44,232 bases of DNA from Polyangium aurulentum (GCA_945875545.1 CAMCKZ010000016.1:1-44232); one strand, 5' to 3'. Shown: positions 18,412 through 27,152, counted from the stretch's first letter. A program made the numbers and translations. The notes: generated by a model from the letters alone, not told the origin.

Positions 18412-19200
18412 TCACACGCCTCCGAGCTTGGCGCGGGCGACGACTTCATCGCCAAACGCGTCGAATCCGTCGGCCACCTGGCCGATGCGGCGTGCAAAAT
18501 AATTGTACGCCATGACGGCGGGAATGGCGGCCACGAGTCCAACGCCCGTGGCGATGAGGGCCTCTGCGATTTTGGGGGCCACCACCGGCAGGTTGGCGGA
18601 CTGCTGATTTCCGATGCTCAAAAATGCGTCCATGATCCCGTAGACGGTGCCGAAAAGTCCGATGAACGGAGCGGTCGAACCAATCGTGCCGAGCAGCGCC
18701 ATCCATGACTCCAAGTGGGAAAGTTCCTGGATTGTAGCGCGCCTCACGACGGCGCCCAAACGCACCGCGGTCGATTCATCGAGCACCCCAAGCCGGCCGC
18801 CGGTCATGCGAAGAAGCTCGTTGTAAGCGGTGGCAAAAATCCGCGCATGGGGTGCCATGGTGCGCTCGCTCGCCGCCCGAGCCACCTCCTCAAACGATCG
18901 GGCCTTGTCGTACGCCTTCAAGAAGATCGCGGTCTCGGTGCTGGCGCGCCCAAGATGAAGGATCTTCATGCCGATAACTAGCCAGCACATTCCTGAAAAT
19001 AGCCCCAATATGATGATGACGGCTTTCACTGGAATTGATGCGCCGAGAACGAGTTCCACCGGATCGAGTCGCGCGGGCTCCGCTGCCGCGGCCGCCAGCG
19101 AATCCACGAAATTCGCGGCCACGTTCGATGCCACGTTCGATGCCACGTTCGATGCCACGTTCGATGCAAGGGAGACGAGTTCGAGCGCGCGATTCAACAT
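18412..19200 (-). CDS. tolQ: TolQ/ExbB-type proton channel protein
   Basis: A 262-aa MotA/TolQ/ExbB-family membrane protein that forms the pentameric part of the Tol motor. The first helix is about residues 55-80 (VKAVIIILGLFSGMCWLVIGM). The cytoplasmic domain follows, then two helices containing WMALLGTIGSTAPFIGLFGTVYGIMDAF and ALIATGVGLVAAIPAVMAYNYFARR, the conserved channel segments with the small and Thr residues expected. The N-terminus is unusual: before the first helix is a 35-residue extension with four SNVA units encoded by an exact 12-bp repeat, then a poly-Ala stretch. It is the first gene of the operon. The 105 bp between it and the divergent lipoprotein gene show no recognisable operator. 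Confidence 0.93.
   Translation of the reverse strand: MLNRALELVSLASNVASNVASNVASNVAANFVDSLAAAAAEPARLDPVELVLGASIPVKAVIIILGLFSGMCWLVIGMKILHLGRASTETAIFLKAYDKARSFEEVARAASERTMAPHARIFATAYNELLRMTGGRLGVLDESTAVRLGAVVRRATIQELSHLESWMALLGTIGSTAPFIGLFGTVYGIMDAFLSIGNQQSANLPVVAPKIAEALIATGVGLVAAIPAVMAYNYFARRIGQVADGFDAFGDEVVARAKLGGV
19121..19168 (-). repeat. 12-bp tandem repeat at the tolQ N-terminus
   Basis: Four tandem copies of ACGTTCGATGCC (plus strand; the last copy differs in its final base). On the coding strand they encode SNVA repeats ahead of the first membrane helix. The near-identity of the copies suggests recent slippage. Confidence 0.9.
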
Positions 19201-19305
19201 GCCTTCTCGCTTATCGAAGGGCCGAGGCTCGGGCCAAGTTGCCTTGTGCCTTCCGTTCTTCGCGCCCCTTTTCAGAACCGAGGTCGTGGGTTAGGCCGCT
19301 TCCGC

Positions 19306-20154
19306 ATGCGCTTCCTTCTCCGCGCCGTGCCTCTCCTCGCCCTGCCCTTCGCCGTGGCCTGCGACGACCTCTTCGCCAGCACACCCGCGACCGTGGCCCT
19401 CGCGCCCGTCACAGGGCTCCAAGTACGCGCCGCGACCATGATGGCCGGCGTCGGTTGCGCAAGCGCCACGTCGACCACGCAGGCGCACAAATGGGGCGGC
19501 ACCATCCGGGTCAAAGGCGCGACAGAGATTCTTGGAGCGCGGGTCGTCGACTGTTTCGCCGATCTTGTTTTTAACAATTTGCCCGTGACCGACGCCGCGG
19601 CAAACGCTTTCGAAATCGACCTCGTGGCCTTCACCTCGCCCGCGTGGAACGCCATTCTCCCCGCCGCCCAGGCCCTGCTGATCGACGGCCAAGTGGCCTC
19701 TCTCGCGACGCTGCCAGCAACCTGGCGAGCGTCCTGCGAAGGCACTTCCGAGCCGGGGATTCGCCGCGAGGCGGTCTGTGTACCTTACACGCTTCAAGGC
19801 GGCGCATCGGTGGGCGTCACCTTTGCGTCGCTCACGTTCGGGCCTTCGGACGGGGGCACTGCGAGCTCCGTCGATGCAGCCACGAATGCCGATTCCGGCG
19901 ATCCCAGCGACGCTGGCACGGGCGCCTGCCCTTCGGCCCGGGCGTGGTCCTTCGCATTCTTGGCCCCGACGCGCGCGCCAGCGAGTGGAAGTCCCTGTGA
20001 TTTTCCGTCTTTTTCCTTCGATCTCCCCGCGCTTTCCGCGGTTCGGGGCACGGTCAGTGTTGAGAGCCTCGGCGGCGTCGTGCACGAGGCATTGTGTTCG
20101 GGCTCGGCCCAAGCAGGGCTCCACACGGAGCTGACGTGCAACCCCCTTCAGTAG
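19306..20154 (+). CDS. Predicted lipoprotein of unknown function
   Basis: I do not recognise the family. From the ATG at 19306 the product is 282 aa with a lipoprotein signal peptide (MRFLLRAVPLLALPFAVAC) and Asp-Asp right after the lipidated Cys. Six further Cys are visible (for example VGCASAT, VVDCFAD, ASCEGTS and LTCNPL), consistent with disulphides outside the cytoplasm. A low-complexity Asp/Ser/Gly stretch (DAATNADSGDPSDAGTG) separates two probable beta-rich halves. Proteins of this kind are abundant in myxobacteria. An upstream in-frame extension to 19246 is rejected because it puts 20 residues before the signal peptide. It is divergent from tolQ, so a role in the envelope is possible but not shown. 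Confidence 0.72.
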   Translation: MRFLLRAVPLLALPFAVACDDLFASTPATVALAPVTGLQVRAATMMAGVGCASATSTTQAHKWGGTIRVKGATEILGARVVDCFADLVFNNLPVTDAAANAFEIDLVAFTSPAWNAILPAAQALLIDGQVASLATLPATWRASCEGTSEPGIRREAVCVPYTLQGGASVGVTFASLTFGPSDGGTASSVDAATNADSGDPSDAGTGACPSARAWSFAFLAPTRAPASGSPCDFPSFSFDLPALSAVRGTVSVESLGGVVHEALCSGSAQAGLHTELTCNPLQ

Positions 20155-20169
20155 GTCGACGCTGGGCGT

Positions 20170-20190
20170 AAGCATGCAGTTTGCATGCTT
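20170..20190. terminator. Hairpin between convergent genes, possible bidirectional terminator
   Basis: AAGCATGC and GCATGCTT form a perfect 8-bp stem around a 5-nt loop, 16 bp after the lipoprotein stop and 39 bp after the ligase stop on the other strand. There is no T tract on either side, so termination is an inference from position. Confidence 0.45.
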
Positions 20191-20229
20191 CGCGAAGCGG
20201 GCTTGGAAACGCGCCGGCCCGGGTTCGGG

Positions 20230-21786
20230 TCAGCGGAGGTCCGTCTTCTTGATCTTGCCCGTGTCGGTCTTGGGCAGGTCGTCAACGAAGGCCACGTATT
20301 TCGGGACCATGAAACCCTCAAGATGCGCTTGGCAGTGCCGCAGGATCTCGCGCTCTGAAAAAGACGCGCCCGCTTCAAGCACCACGAACGCTTTGATGGC
20401 TTGCCCAAGCACGTCGTCGTCGACGCCAATGACCGCCGCATCGCGCACACCCTGAAGGTTGTAGAGTACATTCTCTACCTCCTTTGGCGCGACTTTTTCC
20501 CCACGAGATTTGATGACGTCGTCCATCCGACCGACGAAATACAGGTACCCATCATCATCTAGTTTGCAGAAGTCTCCCGTATGGAGAACGTATTCGCCTT
20601 GTACGGGCCCTGGCTTGAGCTTCTTTTCCGTGGCTTCTGGTTTCTCCCAATAGCCCTTCATGACCGTGGCACCGCGAATGACCAGCTGACCCACGGTGTT
20701 GGGCGGCACTTTTTCGCCCGCATCATCCACAATCCAAAGCTCCGTATTGGGAATGGCAATGCCCACGCTCGTGGGCTTTCGGTCCAGGTCTTCGGGCGGA
20801 AGGTACGTGCATCGTTTGCATTCGGTGAGGCCGTACATGGAGAAAATTCGAGCTGCCGGAAAGATCTCTTTGAGCACCGTGATGTGCTTCACGGGCAGAG
20901 CGGCGGCCGTATTCGAAACGTAGCGAATCCCGGAAAAATCCAGGGTTTGCCGTTGCCGGAGTTCGGCGAGAATCGAAAAAATAGTGGGCACTCCCGGAAA
21001 GCCCGTGACCCCTTCATCGACGATGCGCTTCAGCACCTGGGCCGGGTACGTAAACGACCGCTCGAGCACCAACCGAGCACCGGCGCGCACCGCCATGAGC
21101 ATCTGATAGAGCCCGTAATCGAAGGCCAACGGGAGCACGTTGAGAATGACCTCGTCTTCGCGAATGCCCAAGTACGCGGAGATGCTGGTGGCGGCGGTGA
21201 GCATGTTGCGATGCGTGAGCATGACGCCCTTTGGATCGCCCGTGCTGCCGGAGGTGTAGAGAATCGACGCCAGGTCCACATCCAGATTTTGGCGCTTGGG
21301 TGGCGACTCTTTCTCCTGGGGCAAGAGGGCCTCATTCCAGGGAATTACCGTGCCTTCGCGCTTGACGTCGGGCCCCGACACGATGCTCAAAGCGACGTGC
21401 GTCGTGCGGGCGAGCGCGGGCCTCCATACGCGTTCCAAATGGGCATCGGTTACCATCGCCGTGGCTCGGCAATCGTTTAGGTAATACGCGAGCTTGTCGA
21501 GCTTTGTTTGGGCGTTGATGATGGAGATGACCGCGTTCGCCTTGAGCACCGCCCAGAAGGCGATGCAGGTGAACGCGGTGTTGTCGCCGAAGACCACAAC
21601 GCGAGCTCCCCGCGCGACTCCGCCCGCCACAAGCGCGTGCGCCAACTGGTTCGCCTGGGCATTCCATTCGCCGTAAGTGATGCGCTCATCGCCAACCACG
21701 AGAGCAACCTTTGCCGGGTGCGTCTGAGCGGCGTATTCCAGGTAATCATGTAGTTGGGGAACAGGTCCGTGCATCGATGCGGGCAT
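20230..21786 (-). CDS. AMP-forming acyl-CoA/acyl ligase
   Basis: Member of the adenylate-forming (ANL) superfamily, 518 aa. The P-loop-like motif SILYTSGSTGDPKGVMLTH (about residue 175), the adenylate-binding block SMYGLTECKRCTYLPPEDLD, the hinge-proximal HTGDFCKLDDDGYLYFVGR and the C-terminal catalytic Lys in PKTDTGKIKK are all present, so it should be active. The 'YGLTE..R.TYLPPE.LD..P.SVG' stretch recalls the acyl-CoA ligases found in exosortase/exopolysaccharide loci (from memory, not a search). The acyl substrate is unknown. It is divergent from the FIST gene (130 bp between) and two genes away from a BY-kinase for polysaccharide export. ATG at 21786; another Met is four residues in. Confidence 0.87.
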   Translation of the reverse strand: MPASMHGPVPQLHDYLEYAAQTHPAKVALVVGDERITYGEWNAQANQLAHALVAGGVARGARVVVFGDNTAFTCIAFWAVLKANAVISIINAQTKLDKLAYYLNDCRATAMVTDAHLERVWRPALARTTHVALSIVSGPDVKREGTVIPWNEALLPQEKESPPKRQNLDVDLASILYTSGSTGDPKGVMLTHRNMLTAATSISAYLGIREDEVILNVLPLAFDYGLYQMLMAVRAGARLVLERSFTYPAQVLKRIVDEGVTGFPGVPTIFSILAELRQRQTLDFSGIRYVSNTAAALPVKHITVLKEIFPAARIFSMYGLTECKRCTYLPPEDLDRKPTSVGIAIPNTELWIVDDAGEKVPPNTVGQLVIRGATVMKGYWEKPEATEKKLKPGPVQGEYVLHTGDFCKLDDDGYLYFVGRMDDVIKSRGEKVAPKEVENVLYNLQGVRDAAVIGVDDDVLGQAIKAFVVLEAGASFSEREILRHCQAHLEGFMVPKYVAFVDDLPKTDTGKIKKTDLR

Positions 21787-21916
21787 GGCGAAAATCTCCG
21801 AAGCTGCAGCCTACGGTGCGCGCCGGCGGACGAAAAGGGTTACGTCGCACGCGGCGTCGCACGACCCCCCCTGCCGGGAAGTGGCGCCGCACGGGTAACG
21901 CTCGTAGCGTGGAGGT

Positions 21917-23071
21917 GTGCTGTGGTTTCACGAGGCTTCCTATGACCCGGATCCACTCCGCGCCCTCGACGACGCCGAGAGCGCTTTGCACGTTGCATGT
22001 GCAATACACCGACCGCAGCTCATCATCGCCTTCGTCGTGGCAAAGTGGGGGGGGCATTTGGCCGAGTTCGCCTTTGAACTTGAGCGACGACACCGCCAAG
22101 CCCTCACGCTGATTGTACCCGTTCCCGCCCTGGGAATTCCCTGCTTTGGCAACGTGGGTCCCAACCTGGTGCTTCACGCGGCCCACGCTCCGCGCTCACG
22201 CTTTTTGCCCTGGTACCACGAGCCAACCAGCGACAAGCTTCGCGTCCCCGCCATTCCGGGTCCCCTTGGCCTCCTCCTTTTTGCCGACTGCAACTCGGTA
22301 CAAATCGATCGACTCGTACTTGAACTCGGGGCACGCACCGCTGGCCTTGCGGGAGTCGCCCTCGCGCCGGCGTGGGGAACGGTGCCCTTTGCCATCGGTG
22401 GCGAGGTCCACAAGGGTGGCGCGATGGGTGTATTCTGCGACAATCCGTCCTTTGCAGAGGCCGACAGCTTTCCCCTGGCGACGGTGCACAGCCCCACCAT
22501 GATTGTCACCGCGGGCACCGGTGGCCTCATTGAAACGCTGGATAATCGCCCGGCTGCGGCAGTCCTGTCCGATTGGATGCGCACGCTTCACCCCGCGGAC
22601 TTTGCGCAAGCGCGGCACGGGGTTGTCGTTGAATTGGATCTCCGCGCGCAAGGGATTCAGTCGCATGACTCCGACTTTGCGACGTGTCGCATGATCGGGG
22701 TCAACGAGGAACACGGGGTGTTGCAGATCGACGCCCCGACCCGGCTCTATCAAGCCGTGCGCTTTGCCGTGAAGAGCGGCGCGACAGCGATCCCCGCAAT
22801 CGTGGTGCGGGCGGCGGCCCCTGAATATGGCGATCCCGCACCTATCTTACTGTGTCAAGAAGAATCGGTACCCATCATCGAATATGCATTTTACCAGGGT
22901 AATTCCCGGGTGCAGAACCTGGCCCGGTGGGCCCTTCGGGGCGTCGCGCCCATCGCGGGCAGCCAGGGCCAATCGCTTCCGGTGCACCGCCATTCCGTTG
23001 GGGTCCTTCACCTTTCGCAAGGGGCATTCCCGGGGCCTCAGGGAAGCGCGCCAACGCCCAGCGACGCCTAA
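21917..23071 (+). CDS. FIST-domain sensory-type protein
   Basis: A 384-aa soluble protein with the look of a FIST_N plus FIST_C protein, a proposed small-ligand-binding module of signalling proteins. Supporting features are the opening WFHEASYDPDPLRALDDAES (the family often starts with a sample-of-repeats 'D...A' segment), LIIAFVVAKWGGHLAE, the central LLLFADCNSVQIDRLVLEL followed by AGLAGVALAP and GGEVHKGGAMGVFC, and the late segment VQNLARWALRGVAPIAG. The usual 'GG' after strand 6 appears here as AGVAL. The fold assignment is moderate. The start is GTG at 21917, with GGAGG very close before it. No kinase, cyclase or chemotaxis domain is attached. A stem-loop lies 33 bp after the stop. Confidence 0.6.
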   Translation: MLWFHEASYDPDPLRALDDAESALHVACAIHRPQLIIAFVVAKWGGHLAEFAFELERRHRQALTLIVPVPALGIPCFGNVGPNLVLHAAHAPRSRFLPWYHEPTSDKLRVPAIPGPLGLLLFADCNSVQIDRLVLELGARTAGLAGVALAPAWGTVPFAIGGEVHKGGAMGVFCDNPSFAEADSFPLATVHSPTMIVTAGTGGLIETLDNRPAAAVLSDWMRTLHPADFAQARHGVVVELDLRAQGIQSHDSDFATCRMIGVNEEHGVLQIDAPTRLYQAVRFAVKSGATAIPAIVVRAAAPEYGDPAPILLCQEESVPIIEYAFYQGNSRVQNLARWALRGVAPIAGSQGQSLPVHRHSVGVLHLSQGAFPGPQGSAPTPSDA

Positions 23072-23103
23072 TCCGATCCGCCCACTACGCGTTTTTCGTG
23101 CGC

Positions 23104-23130
23104 GCGCGGCGTTAACCTTGAACGCCGCGC
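23104..23130. other. Strong intergenic stem-loop upstream of the BY-kinase gene
   Basis: GCGCGGCGTT (23104-23113) and its exact reverse complement (23121-23130) form a 10-bp GC-rich stem with a 7-nt loop. It follows the FIST gene and precedes the BY-kinase start by 67 bp. No T tract follows. It could end FIST transcription, stabilise the kinase leader or bind a regulator. Confidence 0.6.
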
Positions 23131-23197
23131 AACGGCATGGCATGCATTCCGCCGCGGGTCCTGTTCTCAGCCGCGCCCGCGAGCACCACGACCACTC

Positions 23198-25528
23198 ATG
23201 TCTGAAGTTTCCCACCGCCCCGCGCCGCCGCCTCCCCAGACAACCCTCGCCGAAGATGCGTCGACCGGGCTGTCTTCGCTCACGCGAACGGTGCGCAAAC
23301 ATTGGGGGCTGATCCTGGCCTCCATGATTCTGTCGATGGGTCTGGCGGTGACGTACAACCGCACATCGGAGGTCGCGTATCAGGCCACCGCGCTGATTGA
23401 GTTTGATCCAAATCCCATTCGGCCCCTCGGTGAGAAGGGCTCGAGCCTCAATCCGAACAACGCGACCACCTATTGGGACCACAAAGAGTTCTACGAAACC
23501 CAGTATAAACTCTTGGTTTCCGACGACGTCCTTCGCCGTTTGGTTCAGACCCTCGGCCTCATGTCGGACCCGGAATTTGTTCCGGCGGCACCACAAAAAA
23601 CGGGGCGACCCTTTGGCGTCGACGACTTGGCGGCATCGTTGCGCCGGCGCATCACCATCGAACCGGTGAAAAACAGCCGGCTCGCGTACGTCAGGTTCGA
23701 ACACAAAGATCCCGCGCGGGCGCGTCTTTTTTGCGAGACCCTCGTCAAGGTTTACCTCCAGAAAAATCTCGACGGCGCCGTGGGGCAAACGAGCGACGCG
23801 CTCTCGTGGCTCAATGGCCAAGTCGATACGCTGCGCCACGAACTCGAAGCCACCGAAAACAAGCTTCACGACTTCAAGGAACGAAACAGCCTTCCAAGCA
23901 TCTCGCTCAACGAAGCTTCGAACATGGTCGGCGTCGAACTCCGCGACCTCAACGAGGCCCTGACGAAAACGCGTGTGCGTCGTCAAGAGCTGAAAGCGCG
24001 CCAGGCCGAGCTTGAAAAAGTGCCTTCCGACAAGCCCGACAGCCTGCCCTCCACGGAGCTTCTGACAAGCGCGTATTTGCAGCAAATTCGCAGCGGGTTT
24101 CTTGCAGCGGTGGCCGACCGGCAACAGCTCCTCGCGGACAACAAGGGAGAAAATCATCCCCTCGTGCGCAAGGCCCAAGAGCGCGTCGAAGAGCAGCGCA
24201 AAGCCCTCCTCGCGGAGGTCATCAACATCAAGGGGGCCGTGACGCGCGACCTCGCGGTGGTCGATCGCGAAGAGGCCGGAAAGGCTACGCTGTACGAGCA
24301 GTCTCGTCAGCGTGCCGTCGATTTGAACATGAAGGCCATCGAGTACCATCGCCTCGATCGCGACCGCGAAAACAACGAAAAATTGTTCTCGCTCCTCCTC
24401 GAGCGAACCAAAGAGGCCGACCTCCAGCGCATGCTTCGCGTGAACAATGCACGCATGGCCGATCCGCCCGTCGAGCCCCGTGCGCCAATCCGGCCGCGTG
24501 TCCTCGTCAACCTCGTCCTCGGGCTGGTTCTGGGGCTCCTCGCCGGCGGTGGCTTCGCTTTTCTGCGCGAGCACCTGGATGTCTCCCTCAAGACCCCCGA
24601 CGACGTCGAGAATCGCCTTGGAGTGACCTTTCTTGGACTGCTGCCGCAGCTCGGAGAAGGTTCCGAGGGTGGCGGCTATTACTCGTATTACCGTAAACGG
24701 GCCAAAACCCGCGAAGAGGCAAAAAAGAGGCGCCGGTCCACCAACGTGGAGGAGCGCGAATTGCCGCCTGAACTCGTCGTTCACGAGCGCCCGCTGGCGG
24801 GTATTTCCGAGGCCGCGCGCGCCATTCGCACAAACGTGCTCTTCATGAATCCTGATCGCCCGTTCAAGCGCATTCTGGTGACGAGTTCCGTTCCCGGCGA
24901 GGGAAAAACCACGGTCGCCTGCTCCATCGCCATTGCCATGGCCCAAAGCGGCCAGCGGGTTGTGCTCGTCGATTGCGACCTTCGACGCCCGCGCATTCAT
25001 CGTATTTTCGACCGCGTTGGAGACGAAGGCGTGACGAACGTTCTCATCGGCCAGGCGTCCGTCGACGACGTCGCGAAGCCCTCCATCGTTCCCAACTTGT
25101 GGACGGTTCCTGCGGGCCCCATTCCTCCAAATCCTGGCGATATTCTCCACTCGGAGGCTTTCAAGCGCTTCATCGATGACCTCTCGTCGCGGTTTGATCG
25201 CGTCATTTTCGACACCCCTCCCGTCGTGCCCGTCACCGACGCGGCGATCATTTCGACCCTCGTCGATGGCGCCATTTTCGTGACCCGCGCCTTCAAGACC
25301 TCCTACGCGGTGGCGCGCCAGGGCGTGCGCACCCTGCGCGATGTCGAGGGTCGCATCATCGGCGCCGTTCTCAACGCCGTCGATTTGCGCAAGCACGAAT
25401 ACAGCTACTATAAGCAGTATTACTATTACCGCAAAGAGGGTTATCAGCCCGTGATCCTGCGGGAAAGTGCCGTGCCCGTCCGCGTGGAGGCCCCAAGCGA
25501 GGACTCCCCCGCCCCGCCCCCGAATTAG
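23198..25528 (+). CDS. Wzc-type polysaccharide co-polymerase with BY-kinase domain
   Basis: Inner-membrane protein of 776 aa that in its family sets chain length and export of capsule or exopolysaccharide through tyrosine autophosphorylation. A Wzz domain lies between TM1 (about residues 36-53) and TM2 (about 434-455), with long periplasmic coiled coils such as DTLRHELEATENKLHDFKE between them. The cytoplasmic kinase has Walker A SSVPGEGKTT (about 565), Walker A' VDCDLRRP (about 590) and Walker B IFDTPPVVPV (about 669). The C-terminus carries a Tyr cluster (YSYYKQYYYY, about 737-746), the expected phosphorylation tail. A basic KKRRR segment sits between TM2 and the kinase. No flippase, polymerase, Wza or phosphatase gene is in the window. 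The MatB-like gene follows after 35 bp and may be cotranscribed. Confidence 0.9.
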   Translation: MSEVSHRPAPPPPQTTLAEDASTGLSSLTRTVRKHWGLILASMILSMGLAVTYNRTSEVAYQATALIEFDPNPIRPLGEKGSSLNPNNATTYWDHKEFYETQYKLLVSDDVLRRLVQTLGLMSDPEFVPAAPQKTGRPFGVDDLAASLRRRITIEPVKNSRLAYVRFEHKDPARARLFCETLVKVYLQKNLDGAVGQTSDALSWLNGQVDTLRHELEATENKLHDFKERNSLPSISLNEASNMVGVELRDLNEALTKTRVRRQELKARQAELEKVPSDKPDSLPSTELLTSAYLQQIRSGFLAAVADRQQLLADNKGENHPLVRKAQERVEEQRKALLAEVINIKGAVTRDLAVVDREEAGKATLYEQSRQRAVDLNMKAIEYHRLDRDRENNEKLFSLLLERTKEADLQRMLRVNNARMADPPVEPRAPIRPRVLVNLVLGLVLGLLAGGGFAFLREHLDVSLKTPDDVENRLGVTFLGLLPQLGEGSEGGGYYSYYRKRAKTREEAKKRRRSTNVEERELPPELVVHERPLAGISEAARAIRTNVLFMNPDRPFKRILVTSSVPGEGKTTVACSIAIAMAQSGQRVVLVDCDLRRPRIHRIFDRVGDEGVTNVLIGQASVDDVAKPSIVPNLWTVPAGPIPPNPGDILHSEAFKRFIDDLSSRFDRVIFDTPPVVPVTDAAIISTLVDGAIFVTRAFKTSYAVARQGVRTLRDVEGRIIGAVLNAVDLRKHEYSYYKQYYYYRKEGYQPVILRESAVPVRVEAPSEDSPAPPPN

Positions 25529-25563
25529 GTGGACGGCTGGGGAAACGGCGGCTTCGGCCTCTC

Positions 25564-27135
25564 ATGAGAACCCTCCTAGCCGCTCTTCTCGCCCATGCTC
25601 CGGACCGTCCAGCGATTCGGCGGGCCGCGGTCCTCACAAGTTACGGCTCCCTCGCCCAAACAATCGCGTTGGCTGCGGACCACTTGGTCACGGACTTCGC
25701 CGTTGTGAGCGGTGCCCGCGTGGCCATGCTCCTCGAGCCCGGCGAGGACTTCGTCGCGGTTCTATTTGCCATCTGGAGGGCCCGGGCCGTCGCCGTGGTG
25801 CTCAGCCCGCTTTACCCTCCGCGCGAACGAGCGCAGCTCATTGCCGATGCGCGCGCGACGGTGATCGTCGCGTCGCCGGGCCTCGCATCCGTCGCGAGAG
25901 AGAGCGCCGGCGACGCGATTTCCCTGTATATTTTCAGTCCATCGTCTGGTCGGCGAACCGCGTCCGCCATCGACCCGCTGCCGCTGCCCGCGCTCGACGA
26001 CCTTGCTTTGCAAATGTACACGTCGGGAACGACCGGTCGGCCGAAAGGTGTACTCCTCACGCATCGTCAACTTGACGCACAGCTTGGCGCCCTCGCGTTT
26101 GCATGGGCCATGAGCCCCGAAGACTCGCTGCTCCACGTGCTGCCGCTGCATCACATTCACGGCCTGTCCATCGCCCTTTTGAACGTCGTTCGCGTCGGCG
26201 GCGTCGTGGAGATGCTGCCTGCCTTCGACGCGCCCGCGGTGCTCTTGGCGTTCGCGCGATGCTCGGTCTTCATGGGGGTTCCGACTATGTACGCGCGCCT
26301 CCTCGACGCCCTCGACGCCCTCGACGACGACGCGCGAACCCTGGTAACGTGCTCTATTTCAGCCATGCGACTGTGCACCAGCGGGAGCGCCGCGTTGCCC
26401 GTGTCTCTCGGCGAGCGGTGGGCTGCGTACGCCGGGGCCTACCCGCTGGAACGCTTCGGCATGACCGAGGTCGGAGTGGCTTTCTCGAATCCACTTCGAG
26501 GGAAACGCATTCCTGGCAGCGTCGGCAAAGCTTTGCCCGGCGTGCGAATGCGGGTCGTGTCCGAAGACGGCAGCAGCGCACGCGAGGGCGAACTTCTCAT
26601 CGCGGGGCCCACGGTTTTTGAAGGCTACTTCGAGCGCCCGGTCGAAACGGCAGAAGCATTTCAAACCCTCATCGACGAGGGCGGCGAGGGCGACGATGGC
26701 GACGAGGGCGGGGCCCACGACGAAGTTCTCTGGTTCAAAACCGGCGACACCGTTCGCCTCGATGCAGACGATCGCGTGCAAATACTCGGTCGAACCAGCG
26801 TCGACATTCTAAAGAGTGCAGGATACAAGCTTAGTGCGATCGAGATCGAAGAGGCATTGCGCCGGCATCCGCGGGTCCGAGATGCGGCGGTCGTCGGTCT
26901 TCCGAGCGAGACCTACGGGCAGGTGGTGGCGGCAGCCGTGATGCTCAAATCGGGTGCCGCGCTGAGCGTGACCGAACTCATGACCTTCATGAGCAATGAA
27001 CTTGCATCTTACAAGCTTCCGAGAATCGTTCGCCTCGTCGACGACGTGCCTCGCAACGTTCTTGGAAAAGTTTTGAAGCGCGAACTCGCGGTGCTCTTGG
27101 CGCGTGAGCCCGGCGCTGACGACTCCCTCGCGTGA
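25564..27135 (+). CDS. MatB/ACSF3-like AMP-forming ligase (possibly malonyl-CoA synthetase)
   Basis: ANL-superfamily ligase of 523 aa. Core motifs are MYTSGTTGRPKGVLLTHRQL, LPLHHIHGL, FGMTEVGVAFSNPLRGKRIPGSVGKALPGV, LGRTSVDILKSAGYKLSAIEIE and PRNVLGKVLK with the catalytic Lys. The 'MTE.G...NPL.G.R.PG.VG..LPGV' block and 'GRTS.DI.K..GYK.SA.EIE' are typical of malonyl-CoA synthetases, which would make malonyl-CoA from malonate; methylmalonate is another possibility. Without the specificity-pocket alignment this stays an inference. An acidic Gly/Asp/Glu insertion (about residues 375-392) precedes the FKTGD hinge, and LLDALDALDDDA is encoded by a 9-bp repeat (26301-26327). It starts 35 bp after the BY-kinase stop. 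Confidence 0.82.
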   Translation: MRTLLAALLAHAPDRPAIRRAAVLTSYGSLAQTIALAADHLVTDFAVVSGARVAMLLEPGEDFVAVLFAIWRARAVAVVLSPLYPPRERAQLIADARATVIVASPGLASVARESAGDAISLYIFSPSSGRRTASAIDPLPLPALDDLALQMYTSGTTGRPKGVLLTHRQLDAQLGALAFAWAMSPEDSLLHVLPLHHIHGLSIALLNVVRVGGVVEMLPAFDAPAVLLAFARCSVFMGVPTMYARLLDALDALDDDARTLVTCSISAMRLCTSGSAALPVSLGERWAAYAGAYPLERFGMTEVGVAFSNPLRGKRIPGSVGKALPGVRMRVVSEDGSSAREGELLIAGPTVFEGYFERPVETAEAFQTLIDEGGEGDDGDEGGAHDEVLWFKTGDTVRLDADDRVQILGRTSVDILKSAGYKLSAIEIEEALRRHPRVRDAAVVGLPSETYGQVVAAAVMLKSGAALSVTELMTFMSNELASYKLPRIVRLVDDVPRNVLGKVLKRELAVLLAREPGADDSLA

Positions 27136-27152
27136 CGTGTGGGCGGGCCTTT

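Noticed and set aside
22847-25396. 849-codon open frame antisense to the BY-kinase gene
   Set aside because: It lies fully opposite a well-supported gene, its product is low-complexity and without motifs, and long antisense frames are expected in GC-rich DNA with GC-biased third positions.
20230-25528. Exosortase/PEP-CTERM locus
   Set aside because: The ligase and BY-kinase resemble parts of such loci, but no exosortase, PEP-CTERM protein or EPS polymerase gene is present.
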